Shown here: piece by piece, positions 23,001-33,849 of the stretch
How the letters are laid out: each line of letters starts with the position of its first letter
How positions within the stretch are numbered: position 1 is the first letter of the stretch
DNA from: Daphnia carinata
Lineage: Eukaryota > Arthropoda > Branchiopoda > Diplostraca > Daphniidae
Reading direction: 5' to 3'
Length of the DNA stretch: 64,000 nucleotides
NCBI RefSeq assembly: GCF_022539665.2
Contig: NC_081338.1
Coordinates: 6,312,446 to 6,376,445 of the forward strand
Translations under genes and position numbers: made by a program
The notes under the pieces: model-generated
Told to the model about the DNA's origin: nothing
What the model saw: the letters and a program-made list of their open reading frames with translations, nothing else
Databases searched by the model: none

Positions 23001-23123
23001 CATAGGACGGTCAAACGGTTGCGATTCCGGCCAGTTAATGAAAACGATGCTAGCAAGCAGACTCTCCAGCTGGCCTCATGTGGGGCCGACAACACCTTCA
23101 AAATCTTCAATCTTGCATTTTAA
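20044..23123 (+). CDS. Elp2: Elongator complex protein 2 (WD40-repeat)
   Basis: Elp2 is the double beta-propeller scaffold of the Elongator complex, which modifies wobble uridines in tRNAs. Eleven exons can be traced: about 20,044-20,189; 20,269-20,467; 20,531-20,653; 20,716-20,942; 21,000-21,238; 21,303-21,526; 21,591-21,738; 21,805-21,987; 22,056-22,202; 22,263-22,928; 22,992-23,123. WD40 signatures include [66 protein letters not shown] and the final [16 protein letters not shown]. The phrase [13 protein letters not shown] is typical of the family. The first ATG pair gives [12 protein letters not shown]. The intron at 21,988-22,055 is needed to keep frame (exon ...LPE joined to QSAPQ). The gene looks intact. 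Confidence 0.93.
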
Positions 23124-23713
23124 ATGAAAACTGATAAGAAGATTTTCTTGTAAGTTGTAAGTTCTAAAATATACTTTTCAGCATATAAAAACATGTGATC
23201 CGTCACGCCATGTACAAATATCTGGCTGTGGCTTTTTTGTGACCTAAATCGCAAAGTTCGAAGAGTGCTACAACTGCGGTTTCTAAACATCTGCACAAAG
23301 TGACAAACAACATGACAAATGTTCGGTTGTGAGTGTGATATGCGAGCTTTCGGTATTGATACAGGTCCCAACATCCCGTTCAAATAAATCTAAGGACTGT
23401 TTACACGTTGGACTTGGCATGTCAGTGGTTTGTGGTAACTATTCAAAAGGCTGTAGTGGCAAACTGGAATAATATGACATATCCGTGTGGGGTTTTGCTT
23501 GTGATAAAATAACAACTTGCTCAACAAATGGCCGACCTGCTGTACACACATCCTTTGTTAGAATACCACATGTCGAATAAATGTGTGAATACATGGTTGA
23601 AAATACGCATTTCTGGTTCTATGTGAGTTTGTCTCCAGGCTTTGCATTTCCTAAATAAGAAAAAGCTTCGGTTGGGCGTTGAAGCAACTTAGTTCGTTCT
23701 AAAGTCTGAGAAA

Positions 23714-25052
23714 ATGACGGTGTTACATTTTACTGTTCTGTTTACTACCCTTTTTTTGCTGCTAGACTCATCGTCTGCAGGTAAGCTTAACAGTGAATAC
23801 ATGTAAACGACAGAATGAATTAAATTTCCAAACTTACCTTAAAGATTGCACGTTCAATTTGGACACCTCTTCACCTGCTTATCCTCCTCACCTCGTTGAT
23901 TCTTTTGGGAAAATCATCCAGCCGACTCTACAGAATGGGGTAGTTACACTCGTTGTACATACACTGGAAACTAACTTCCATGGCTTGCGGTTTCCTTCTT
24001 AGGTTCGTATTATCACCTTAGCTGATAACCAAGACGTCACGGTAGCCTGTGAAGGCACTGGCAACGTTCTCACGGCTACCAACGTGCAAATCAATTCAGG
24101 GAAATGTGTCACTGCAGGATCTTCTCTTCAGATTGGCACTCAGAACTTGGCATACGGATCATTAGGCTGCAAAACGGCTGTCAAAGAGACCATTAAAGAA
24201 ACTGGGACGTGCGCTGTTGGTGGAACACAAATTGAAATCGGTTGGCAGGTCAGCACAAGGTTCATCAACCAAATGACCATTTGTCATGTCAAATCCACTG
24301 CCAATACTCTGTACTCAATCAACGCCATCTGTGGAGCCAATGTCGCCGCCGATGATAAGTCCAATTTACGTCCGTCTTTCCGTAAAGGAGCCTTTTACGT
24401 TGGCATTAACGTAGACACTGCCTACAGCCAAGCCGGGCAAAACGTCAGCGTGGCAAATATAGTCGGTTCTGCCCAACTTGCGACCACGTACATTGACGTG
24501 GGCAAAAGTTATTATTTTGCCCGTGGTCACTTGGCTCCAGATGGCGATTTTATTGATGCTGGAAGCCAGGACGCCACCTACTATTACATCAACGCTGCGC
24601 CGCAATGGCAATCCTTCAACAATGGCAACTGGAAATCGCTGGAATTCGGAGTCCGCGATCTCGCCATCGGCCGTGGTCGTGATTTGACGATTTACACGGG
24701 AACTCACGAAATTCTGACGCTTGCCGATATTAACGGTGTTCAAAAGCCAATCTACCTGGCTAAAGATACCAATAATAATAATGTCCTTCCAGCTCCTAAA
24801 TACTACTGGAAAGTGGTCCATGATCCGGTCACTAATACTGCCACTGCAATCATCGGCATCAACAATCCGCATTTGACGACGATTACAGGAGCTGATGTTT
24901 TCTGTGCCGACGTTTGCAATCAACTCACCTGGATGACGTGGACCAACCGGTTTGAGATTTCCAAAGGTTACATGTTCTGTTGCACGGTCGACTCGCTCCG
25001 CAACGTTGTGGCTCATGCCCCCAACCTGGGCAATTTGAATCTCTTGGTCTAA
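23714..25052 (+). CDS. Secreted DNA/RNA non-specific endonuclease (copy 1)
   Basis: Three exons: 23,714-23,780, 23,845-23,939 and 24,003-25,052. The first encodes a signal peptide (MTVLHFTVLFTTLFLLLDSS). The second gives DCTFNLDTSSPAYPPHLVD. The third carries the NUC domain with the catalytic RGHLAP motif (about 24,521) followed by YYINAAPQWQSFNNGNW, which supplies the metal-binding Asn region, and the Cys-rich end MFCCTVDS. This matches the ββα-metal nuclease family that includes crab hepatopancreas duplex-specific nuclease and shrimp DNase. Family members digest DNA in the gut or outside cells. Phases agree at both introns (1, then 0). The copy at 27,307-28,702 has the same exon structure in the opposite orientation. 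Confidence 0.9.
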
Positions 25053-25059
25053 TAGAGAT

Positions 25060-25500
25060 TTCAAAGAAAAATAGTTGTAAGTGCAATCTAAAAATGATTC
25101 TATGCCTGGTTGAATTTGCTGGAATAAAACATGATTTGAAGAATTCAGTCAAAACGTTACTATTTGCAGAAATGTAAGGATCTCAGTACAAACCAAAGTG
25201 AAATTGTAAAACAGAGGAAAACAGAGCCAACTGACGCAACATAAAATAGAAAAGCAAAAGTGCATTGTGCAAGTAAATTTTAAATCAGAAAAAGACAGGT
25301 GCACAATAGGAATACAACAGGTGATATTAATAGTGGAAGGTTTAAGAACTACCCAAATTTGGTGTGAATGGCTGTTATAAAACTGTGTGCATAGTTTAAC
25401 ATGCTATAGAATTTAACTTTTAGTTTGCGAAACAAACAGGTAATCCAATCTTTATGCTTACGTTTCCTTATGGATGTTTCTTCTCGTATCCCTGAATGAT
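25060..25500. other. Intergenic, no feature recognised
   Basis: Tail-to-tail spacer between the plus-strand nuclease and the minus-strand family gene A. AT-rich with no supported frame. Confidence 0.5.
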
Positions 25501-25516
25501 GAGGTTTACGGCATAG

Positions 25517-26355
25517 CTAGGTTAGCCCTTGTTCTGTCGAGTTTTCAGAAGCAACTGTCACTAACGAGAAAATGGCGCCTGCATTAGAATCATTACTGTT
25601 AAGATGGGAAGAAGGAACTAGAGAGTTATTGACGGAATCGATTTCCGTAGATATAACAGTTGGTACTGCGAAATTTTCATCGATTACAGGGGAATCATCA
25701 CTATCATTACAATAAACGTAGGGAAAACTGGCAGGTGTGCAACCCCAAAGTATTCCAATTGTTGTGTAACCAGTGGATAAGGTCAGTGTTTCCGTGAACG
25801 TTGCCGTCACTGTTTTCGTCTGCTGGACAATCAGACCCAAACACGTAAGGAACTGACTGAAATTGACAGTCGATTGACCACAATCGCCCACCGTGATACT
25901 TCGTTCATCAACAATTAGTTGTCGAAACCACTCCAGAGTGTATGCATCGTCAAACGAACTGTAGATTGCATACGATGGCGTGGTGGTTTGCGGCGCAATC
26001 GTAGGTTTAACTCTACATCAATCAGTTATTGAATGACTTCGATTAACTAGAGAAAGAGCTTTTTCACTGTGGCAATTTTTTACCTGATGACTTCAGAAGG
26101 ACTAAGTTTCTGGTTATCAAATTCAATGATATGAGGCTTCTCTTCTATTCCGCGCTTCCGTCGACATCGAGAGACTTCCCCAGAAGAAATGAAACAAACT
26201 GTTGGTTTCATTACTGTCAATCTTTCTCCGACAAATTCGAGTGATGTCATTTCAGGAAGAAGAGGTCCACTTAGATGGATTTGGGCTTGGCTAGAAGACT
26301 GCAATACGATTAAGAAGAATTGGATTAACAAAGTAGCGAACAATGAAAAAGACAT
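25517..26355 (-). CDS. RRKR-family secreted protein A
   Basis: Function unknown. Two exons (26,355-26,084 and 26,012-25,517) joined in phase 2. Start chosen at 26,355 because MSFSLFATLLIQFFLIVLQS is a signal peptide. An upstream ATG at 26,415 would put a polar stretch before it. Exon 1 ends its first domain with SRCRRKRGIEEKPHIIEF, a furin-type RRKR|G site. Exon 2 encodes FDDAYTLEWFRQL, VGDCGQSTVNFSQFLTCLGL, TATFTETLTLSTGYTTI and GCTPASFPYVYC. The tail after the last Cys is about 55 residues, rich in Ser, Asn, Asp and Val. It is the most diverged of the minus-strand copies. Confidence 0.8.
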
Positions 26356-26440
26356 TTTGTTATCGGCAGAACTTTTAGAGGAAACATGAGAGCAACAAGT
26401 TTCTGTGAAATACAAACGTCAACTAACAGAGCTATCTCTC

Positions 26441-26448
26441 TTTTATGC
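26441..26448 (-). promoter_or_regulatory. TATA-like box of gene A
   Basis: CATAAAAG on the minus strand, about 85 bp before the chosen ATG. It is the weakest of the seven matching boxes in the family. Confidence 0.45.
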
Positions 26449-26459
26449 CAAAAAGGCAT

Positions 26460-27240
26460 TCAAGAATATTCTGCAAGTAAATCGGTGCACTTTTGTACCA
26501 GATGGCCGAAACCTGAAAAAATATTTCCAAAGGATTGTCATTTTTTTTTAAGATTCTAGAACAAGCAGAAAATTCCATGCCAAAACAATAAGAATAAAAC
26601 AAGATCCTCTTCACCTACCGCGTTTGCGGTTTGTCGTTGGTTCAACTGATAACATACAAAACTGGAAATGTATGAATATTGCAGCGATTTGACGTTTGAC
26701 AAATAAAAAAAACGGGCATTGTGCTATTCATGGCATTGTGCTATTCATAATTTTTGAAATAGTCGAATGACGGAGAGAATTGATAAGTTTTTACCAAAGA
26801 AAAAATGGCGTAACCGTTATTCACGCAATGCCGTAGATAAAGCAAATGCCAATTCCCGTTCCCTTCACTTGTGTTTACTTATGATTTATATTTTACCAAG
26901 AGCTGTGCGGCATTTTAATTTCAGCAAGCGAAACCGGTAACTGAATAGTGGTTAACACGTCGAGTCACGTCGAGTTTCTTTTACTGACAATCAACTTTGA
27001 AACGAAGCGAATAACATTTAACTGAAACTGGACTTTAGGGTTACACAGTGATTCATCCATTATCTTTTCATCGTGTCAAAACCTTGCAAGGTGACGTGCG
27101 AGGGATTGAGAATCGTGTGCAAAACTGGTCTAACTAGTATGTAGTTAAACTGAATGTCCAGGAATACAAGTTGACTACCAAAGAACAAGTGCAAAAAGGT
27201 AAGCAATAAGAAATGTGCTTTTATTGCTAGTTTGAGGTTG
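26460..27240. other. Intergenic, no gene recognised
   Basis: A 19-bp direct duplication ('GGCATTGTGCTATTCAT' twice, 26,715-26,749) and short direct repeats of 'GTCGAGTCACGTCGAGTT' near 26,958 are the only structures seen. Confidence 0.4.
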
Positions 27241-27306
27241 TGCTAGTTGTAGGCTAATGGAATAGAAGGTAGTAGAAAGTGTTGGGTAAATGAACCGAAA
27301 ATCTGC

Positions 27307-28702
27307 TTAAACCAATAAACCGATGCTTCCCAAATTAGGTGCGTGCGGAACAACATTGTGCAAGGCAGCTGCGGTGCAGCAAAACATATAACCTTTAGGG
27401 ATATCGAAGCGGTTGGTCCAGGACATCCATCCGATCTGACTGCAAACATCCGAGCAGAAGACATCGGCACCGGAAACGCTAGACAGATGCGGGTTGTTGA
27501 TGCCAATAAAAGCGGTGGCTTTGTTTGTTGCCGGATTGTGAACAACCTTCCAGTAGTATTTGGGGGCCGGAATGACGTTGTTGTTGTTGGCGTCTTTGGC
27601 GAGGTAAATGGGTTTCTGTACTCCGTTAACATTGGCCAGCGTCAGAACTTCGTAAGTGCCCGTGTATACCACCAGATCAATGTTACGACTAATGGCTAGA
27701 TTTCTAGTTTCAGATTCCAGGGCCTTCCAGTTGCCGTTGTTAAAGGATTGCCACTGCGGCGCAGCATTGATGTAATAGTAAGTAGCATCCTGGCTTCCGG
27801 CATCAATAAAGTCCGCATCGGGAGCCAAATGGCCACGGGCGAAGTAGTAACTTTTACTGACGTCAATGTACTGGGCTCCCAAAGTGCTGGATCCCACGAT
27901 GTCAGATACGGTGATCAACTGGCCATCCTGACTGTACGCCGTATCAACATCAACTCCAGTGTAGTAATTTCCTTTACGGAAAGAAGGACGTTCGTTTTGC
28001 TTGTCGTCGGCAGCCACATTGGCTCCGTAGATCGTGTCGATCGCGTACAATGTATTGTCATTTGATTCAACGTGACAGATCGTTATTTGATTGATGAATG
28101 TTGTGCTTACTTGCCAACCGATCTCGATCTTTGTTCCAGTACTGGAACATGTCCCCGTTTCCTTGATAGTCTCTTTCACGACGGAATTACAGCCTAGTGA
28201 ACCGTAACCCAAATTCTGCGTGCCAACCTGGAGTAATGTACCAGACGTTGCGCATTTTCCAGAGTTGAACTGAACGCCGGTGGCTGTCAGAGCATTACCC
28301 GAGCCTTCACAAGCCACTGTAACGACTTGATTGGCTGCCAAAGTGATTGTTCGAACCTATAAAATGAAAATTAATAGTTTTACTTAGTTCATTTGGCTAA
28401 CATCAAATACCCCATTCTGAAGAGTGGGTTGAACGATTTGGTCGGAGCTGTCCACCAGATGAGATGGATATGTGGGCGAAGATGTATCCAGGTTAAACGT
28501 GCATGCTGTTATGAAATAAAGAAAATTATAAATGGCAAAATTAAGAAGCTTTTCAAATGCATTCAGGAATGGTAGTAACATTAAAAAGTAGTGCATTAGT
28601 ACATATTTAATTTAGTTGGTATTCACCTGCGGAAGCTGGATCAGTGATCAACAATGCCAGCGAAATAATCACTAACATTCTTCTGGTAAACGCCATTTGC
28701 AT
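27307..28702 (-). CDS. Secreted DNA/RNA non-specific endonuclease (copy 2)
   Basis: Three exons on the minus strand: 28,702-28,627, 28,505-28,411 and 28,356-27,307. The signal peptide is MAFTRRMLVIISLALLITDP; the start is at 28,702 or at the in-frame ATG at 28,696. Exon 2 reads CTFNLDTSSPTYPSHLVD. Exon 3 carries RGHLAPDADFIDAGSQDA with the catalytic His, then INAAPQWQSFNNGNW and the C-terminal GYMFCCTAAALHNVV. Intron positions and phases equal those of copy 1, so the two arose by inverted duplication. The proteins are similar throughout, with conservative changes, and both keep the catalytic residues. Confidence 0.9.
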
Positions 28703-28783
28703 TACAGGATCTTTCTTGCTGTCCACTTCTTCTCCAGTTGCTCCTAGGTAGCCTTGTGATCTAAATTTGCTAGCAATACCTTA

Positions 28784-28791
28784 GTTTTATA
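28784..28791 (-). promoter_or_regulatory. TATA box of nuclease copy 2
   Basis: TATAAAAC on the minus strand about 80 bp before the ATG at 28,702, the same arrangement as in the neighbouring family genes. Confidence 0.5.
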
Positions 28792-28794
28792 GAG

Positions 28795-29370
28795 TAAAAC
28801 TAGCATATTTCGGCTTTCTTTTGAAAAACAGGACGCCCAAGTTATCGCGGGTGAACAAACACGAAGTTATTGCATGATGAAAACAGCTTAGCTATGGAAA
28901 TACCTGTGCTGATCCATTCGTCAATATTATTATCGGGTCACTGTACTCCACGACCGACTAAGCTAAAAGCTTAAATAGCAACTGATAACGTGAATCAGGC
29001 ATACAGAGCAGACGTCACCATCATATCTTTTGATTGTTTTAGTGAATTCTAAAACTTCTTGCTACACACTGTAGCCGTGAAGTGCATAATTCGAACACTA
29101 TTAGATGCACATCTGCCACGAATCTGGTTAAACAAAAATTAAACTGGGAATCCATCCAGGCGGAATACCAAAACTTGAAAGAAACTGAATCAGTTTGTTA
29201 AATACCATTTAGATTTCCTACAATCCACAAAATTATAATAAATAAATAATAAGTAATAAATAAGAATACCCGAATCAAAGGCTGGACTCAAAACAAATCA
29301 CATAGGGAGAATGACAATGAAAGTCCAGCACTACGTCAAGATGAGAATCGCGAAACGATTGCACTTTCTG
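28795..29370. other. Intergenic, no feature recognised
   Basis: Spacer between nuclease copy 2 and gene B. AT-rich with no supported frame. Confidence 0.5.
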
Positions 29371-29376
29371 CGTTCA

Positions 29377-30096
29377 CTAATCTCTGAAGAAATATTGTGG
29401 ATAATTCGTAGTTGGATTTTCAGTTGTTTCCGGCTTCTCCCATATCACAACAGTATCATTAGTACTGTCATTGGGGCCATCAGACGGAGGACAAGAAACA
29501 TAAGGGAAGGCTGATGGAGTGCAACCTAACACAGTCAACGATCTATACCCGGTGGATATGGTCTTCGTTAAAGTAAAGGTAGCCGTTAGTGTCGTTATCT
29601 CTTCAACAATTAATCCCAAACATGAAAGGAACTGCCTCAGATCGATGGTTGCCTGCCCGCAATCACCAACGGCGATGTGATTACCGAGACCTCTCAATTG
29701 TCGGATGAGAGAAGTGGAATCGTCAAAGGAACTGTCAATGGAGCTGAAACCGACTGGCGATAGTTGTGGAGCAGTAGTAATTTCAATCCTATTTTTAAAA
29801 AATTCACAGAATTCAAATGCTGTAAAATTATTGAATTCAGGTGTTGATTACCCAGTTAAACTCGATGGTGAAATTTCGGAGTAGACGAAATGAGGCCTCT
29901 CTTGTATTCCACGCCTTCGACGGCATACCGTAACAGCGCCGGCCGTTGTGTAACAAGGCGTAGGTTTTATCTTTGTTGAAGTGTGGATGTCGAAGGCATA
30001 CGATGTCACACTGGTAAGTGGCCCATCGTGAAGATTGATGTTGGCCATGATGGAAGAGAGGAAAAAAAATAAAAGTACAATCACTCCGCTGTACAT
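29377..30096 (-). CDS. RRKR-family secreted protein B
   Basis: Function unknown. Exons 30,096-29,852 and 29,788-29,377, phase-2 intron of 63 bp. Signal peptide MYSGVIVLLFFFLSSIMA, then NINLHDGPL, PTPCYTTAGAVTVC and the dibasic site CRRRRGIQERP, where Lys of RRKR is replaced by Arg. The furin consensus is kept. Exon 2 encodes SSFDDSTSLIRQL, VGDCGQATIDLRQFLSCLGL, TATFTLTKTISTGY and GCTPSAFPYVSC. The tail of about 36 residues is acidic and rich in Asn and Thr. A longer upstream frame (from 30,211) is in another frame and irrelevant. Confidence 0.82.
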
Positions 30097-30167
30097 TTTG
30101 ACATAGACTCAACTGAACGGGCAAGAGTTTGCAAATCAATAACGTTGCAACATAGACATACCGTTGT

Positions 30168-30175
30168 CTTTTATA
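30168..30175 (-). promoter_or_regulatory. TATA box of gene B
   Basis: TATAAAAG on the minus strand, about 72 bp before the ATG. Confidence 0.6.
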
Positions 30176-30189
30176 CTGCGAAGTAGAGT

Positions 30190-32550
30190 GAAGGAATCTT
30201 TTTTTTTGCATTGTGTTAGCTTATGCAAAAGTGTGATTTTCTTGGTCAGTTTGATCAACTTATAAGGTCATGCGAACTGTAAAAAAAAAACCATGTTTCA
30301 TCAATATCAACAAAACCGGACTGACAGCAAAAGAACAACGACCTTTAAAATATGTAATATTCTTTAAAGGCCTTCTATTTTCAGTTTTTTTACCTTCTGG
30401 AGTTCTCGCATCGCGATTGAACATCGTCGTTCCTTACTCAGGTGGTTGTTTTAAGTCGACCTCAGCAAGATCCAGACACCTGCCATTAAAAGATGCCATT
30501 CCATGTTTGCAAATCCTTGAAGACAACAGTTTTTGTGCCACGAAATTAACGACGATGCCAATCGCAAACCAGCTGAAGAAAATGAATCTCTAAAGAAAAA
30601 TACAAGTACATGAAAAAGCACACATAAATTTCAGCTCTTATGGATGACGTATCGTATTTAGCATAACAAAAAGAACAATGCGACGCACGAAATATTATAC
30701 TCAAAAGACAACCAATGGTACAACCCTAACCTGGTCCGTCAGCTTCAACGACCAATTGTCTTTTCTACTCGTCGTTTCCGCCGGCGCCAAAATAAAAGTG
30801 CCAAGTGCGGTGACGTACATTTGAAACATGGTTATTGAACTGTGCGACAAAGCAAAATAACACACCTGGTGTTGGCAAGTTTGATTCTTCAAGGTCTTTT
30901 CGTACAAGCCATAGTTGTGCAATACTGAATAACGAGTAGGGCATGAATTATTGAAAAGAAGGCAAACGCATTATTCTGGCATAAATTTCACGTAAATTTT
31001 TGTCAATCTCGGAATTAAAGTTAAATCATACTTAAAGCAAAAAAGGGTTTTATTCTACTGCCCCCGATGAGACACCACGAGAACACAATGGAAACACCAC
31101 GACACACGTGCCTTTGCAGTTAGCAGACTGAATTTTACTAAGAATATCTTGAAATGAACTAAGCGTTGCCACATTTTAAAAAAAATTATTGCTGCACGAA
31201 TAGCTGTATCATCAATGACATCTACGACGATCTAAACGACTATGACTGTCTTGAAAACGTCAGTTTTACTTTTTAATTGCGTTAGGTCATTAGCTAAGGA
31301 TGGGCAACCAAAAAGAAAAATGGTCGAACTTTTCATCTAAATGGCTAAAGGACATGTTACGCACCCATCCTTCTCTCAGGTTTTCCACGTGGAGAGTTAG
31401 TCTGCTAACCCTCTCTGTCTTTTTTTTTGTGTAATTTTCATTTAATGTTGTACTTTGGTGTATCTTATATGCAAATAATTGTGACACTAGAAAAGGAAGA
31501 AACAGCTAATACGAATGCACAAATAATTCGAAATTAGATTTTAATTCAGCAAGTCCCGTTACATGGCGAAAGGGCAGATGTTCTTGTCCTCAGCTGAAAA
31601 CTGCTTGATTGATTTTGGGTATTAGCCAACGCGTGAAAAATATACCTGTTTGAAAATCAGTGAGAGACATTGGAGTAACCTGTAGAAGACATTCACAACT
31701 CTGATTTTGATAACCAGGCATAACAAAATTCTCCTGAATAGAATGTCATGTAAAAACCTGATCACGCCGTATGCATCCTTCTGGTTTGACGTCTACGATC
31801 ATGGTTGAGATGTCTGTGGTTAAAGAAATCCGAACGAGAAGAAAACTTTGAATTTTTGGATTATTGCGTGTTTATTATTTAATTCGAATTATTTTGTTCA
31901 CGAATTCTAGCTAACTTACGATACCAAATATTGTGTAGTGCATTCTCACGCGAAGTTCCACGAAACAAAACCTGTTTTTTCTTACCATCATTGTCATCAT
32001 GAAAATGACTTCTGATGTACTGCCCTTCTGTATCTTTGCGTTTCCATTTAGCTTGATTTCATTTCTGTTAATTTGCGCCACATTTGGAAGCACTGACCTT
32101 GTCCAATGTCAAGTTTTTAACAAATGAACGACCAAACAGGTTCATAACCCGTGCAGGTATCATGAATGTTCTTGCGATTTTACGTTAGTTGTATCAGCAT
32201 CATTCCAGCTAGAGTTTATATAATTCATTTATCCTTAGCTTCAACTCCAAAGTGTATGTTACTTTAACTTCGTTGCGAAGTTGAAATTGTTTATGTAAAA
32301 AATAAATAAATAATAACATGGATTAATAATTCGATGAATCACTCTGAAGAGACCGTTTAATATTAATGTAGTATACAGATAGAGAAAAATGGAAATAACA
32401 AGCACAGCTTAAATTATTGAGGAAAGAATCGATAAATTAAGTTAAAAATTTTATCGAAATCACTTATGACAGGCAATAATGTTCGAGGCCGAGTTTTTCA
32501 GTTTCAATTGGTGATCCGAGAAATCCTATGTCGTGATTTTCAAGCTTCAT
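30190..32550. other. Gene-free interval
   Basis: About 2.3 kb between genes B and C with no supported gene on either strand. The frame at 30,270-30,593 has no recognisable domain or signal peptide. Confidence 0.45.
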
Positions 32551-32559
32551 CACGAAGAA

Positions 32560-33596
32560 TTAAGGTGGAGTTACCATGGTGGTCGAGTCAGTGGAAGAAG
32601 TGAATGGGTCATCTGTTGTAGTTGTTTCCGCTGTTGTAATTGTCTCAGCTGTTGTAGTTGTCTCAGCTGTTGTAGTTGTCTCAGCTGTTGTAGTTGTCTC
32701 AGCTGTTGTAGTTGTCTCAGCTGTTGTAGTTGTCTCAGCTGTTGTAGTTGTCTCAGCTGTTGTAGTTGTCTCAGCTGTTGTAGTTGTCTCAGCTGTTGTA
32801 GTTGTCGCCGCGGTTGTAGTTGTCTCCAAGATTGTAGTCGTCTCCCCGGGTGAAGGGGTGTTTGTGCTAGTGCTAGTAATACCAGGAAAATCAGTAAGGA
32901 AAGGCAAAGAGGAAGTAGTGGTGAAACTAGGTGTTGCACCACAAGAAACATAGGGGAAACGTGTCGGTAAACAACCAGCGATGGTCATTCTGGTGTAAAC
33001 GGAGGACTTGGTTACGGTTTCCGTAAAAGTGGCCGTCAATGTTGTAGTCTCTTGAATTGTCATGCCAAGACAGGACAGGAACTCGCTAAGGTTGACGGTG
33101 GATTTACCGCAATCACCGACTATGATTTTGTTGCTATAGCCCTTGGCAGCAATTTGTCGGAAAATGTTCTGAGATTTGACGAACGTATCATCGAAAGAGC
33201 TGGACACTCTCTCCGGATAATAGCGATGCAAAGAACGAGGCATAGCAGTAGGTTGAATTCTACAGCAATAAAAAATGATTTACAATTCAATTTTAAATTG
33301 TTTTAAAAATTAAAAAAAAAATCAAATCGTTACTTGACAACAGCTGATGGTGCAATCTCTGGATTGTCGTGCGACTCTATGACTTCGGGTTTCTCATCCA
33401 TGCCGCGCTTTCTTCGACATTGCGACACTACGCCGGATGTAATGTAGCAAGTCAATTTCTCCGGAACTGTTATAGTGGCTACTTCAAAGGTGAAAGATGT
33501 CTCTGCAGGAAATAGTGGCCCGTCATGTAGATTGAGACTAGCCCAGGCAGAGGACAGCAAACCAGCCAAAGCTAAAAGCATAAACATTTTTAACAT
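32560..33596 (-). CDS. RRKR-family secreted protein C, mucin-like tail
   Basis: Function unknown. Exons 33,596-33,334 and 33,259-32,560, phase-2 intron. Signal peptide MLKMFMLLALAGLLSSAWA, then SLNLHDGPLF, KLTCYITSGVVSQCRRKRGM (furin site) and PEIAPSAVVK. Exon 2 has SSFDDTFVKSQNIFRQIAAK, VGDCGKSTVNLSEFLSCLGM, TATFTETVTKSSVY and GCLPTRFPYVSC. This copy then has an extra tail of about 120 residues built largely from ETTTTA repeats, likely a site for O-glycosylation (inference). An upstream in-frame ATG at 33,707 is rejected because it precedes the TATA box. Confidence 0.82.
32630..32808 (-). repeat. 18-bp minisatellite coding ETTTTA in gene C
   Basis: About ten near-identical units (on the plus strand, CTGTTGTAGTTGTCTCAG). 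The period is a multiple of three, so changes in unit number keep the reading frame open. The repeat also opens long spurious frames in other phases. Confidence 0.9.
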
Positions 33597-33685
33597 CTTA
33601 GAGAAAAAAAGAGGATTCAATTTTATGCGACTCAATTGGCGAAGAGTCTGAGGGACACAGTGATTGGATTCGCACCAACGGTTCT

Positions 33686-33693
33686 CTTTTATA
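33686..33693 (-). promoter_or_regulatory. TATA box of gene C
   Basis: TATAAAAG on the minus strand, 90 bp before the ATG at 33,596. Confidence 0.6.
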
Positions 33694-33849
33694 TGCGTTA
33701 AAATCACGTTCGTGATTCGCTTCCTCGTTCAAACGGTACTTTTGTTTTTTGGTTAGCGAGGAGCGAAACTTAACACGAACTCGCTCATTTAGTTTTTTTT
33801 TTTTGGTAACGTCAAAAAAAGAAATCAGCAAAACGCTTTAAAGGGAAAA

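Noticed and set aside
24366-25064. Minus-strand 232-codon frame opposite nuclease copy 1
   Set aside because: Shadow of the real nuclease exon, with no signal peptide or domain. The plus-strand frame has the RGHLAP motif and correct splice phases.
32571-32953. Long open frames on both strands over the gene C repeat (VVVVSAVV-, QLRQLQQL- and SCLSCCSC-type peptides)
   Set aside because: They are other-phase readings of the 18-bp minisatellite in gene C. An 18-bp repeat without stops opens several frames at once.
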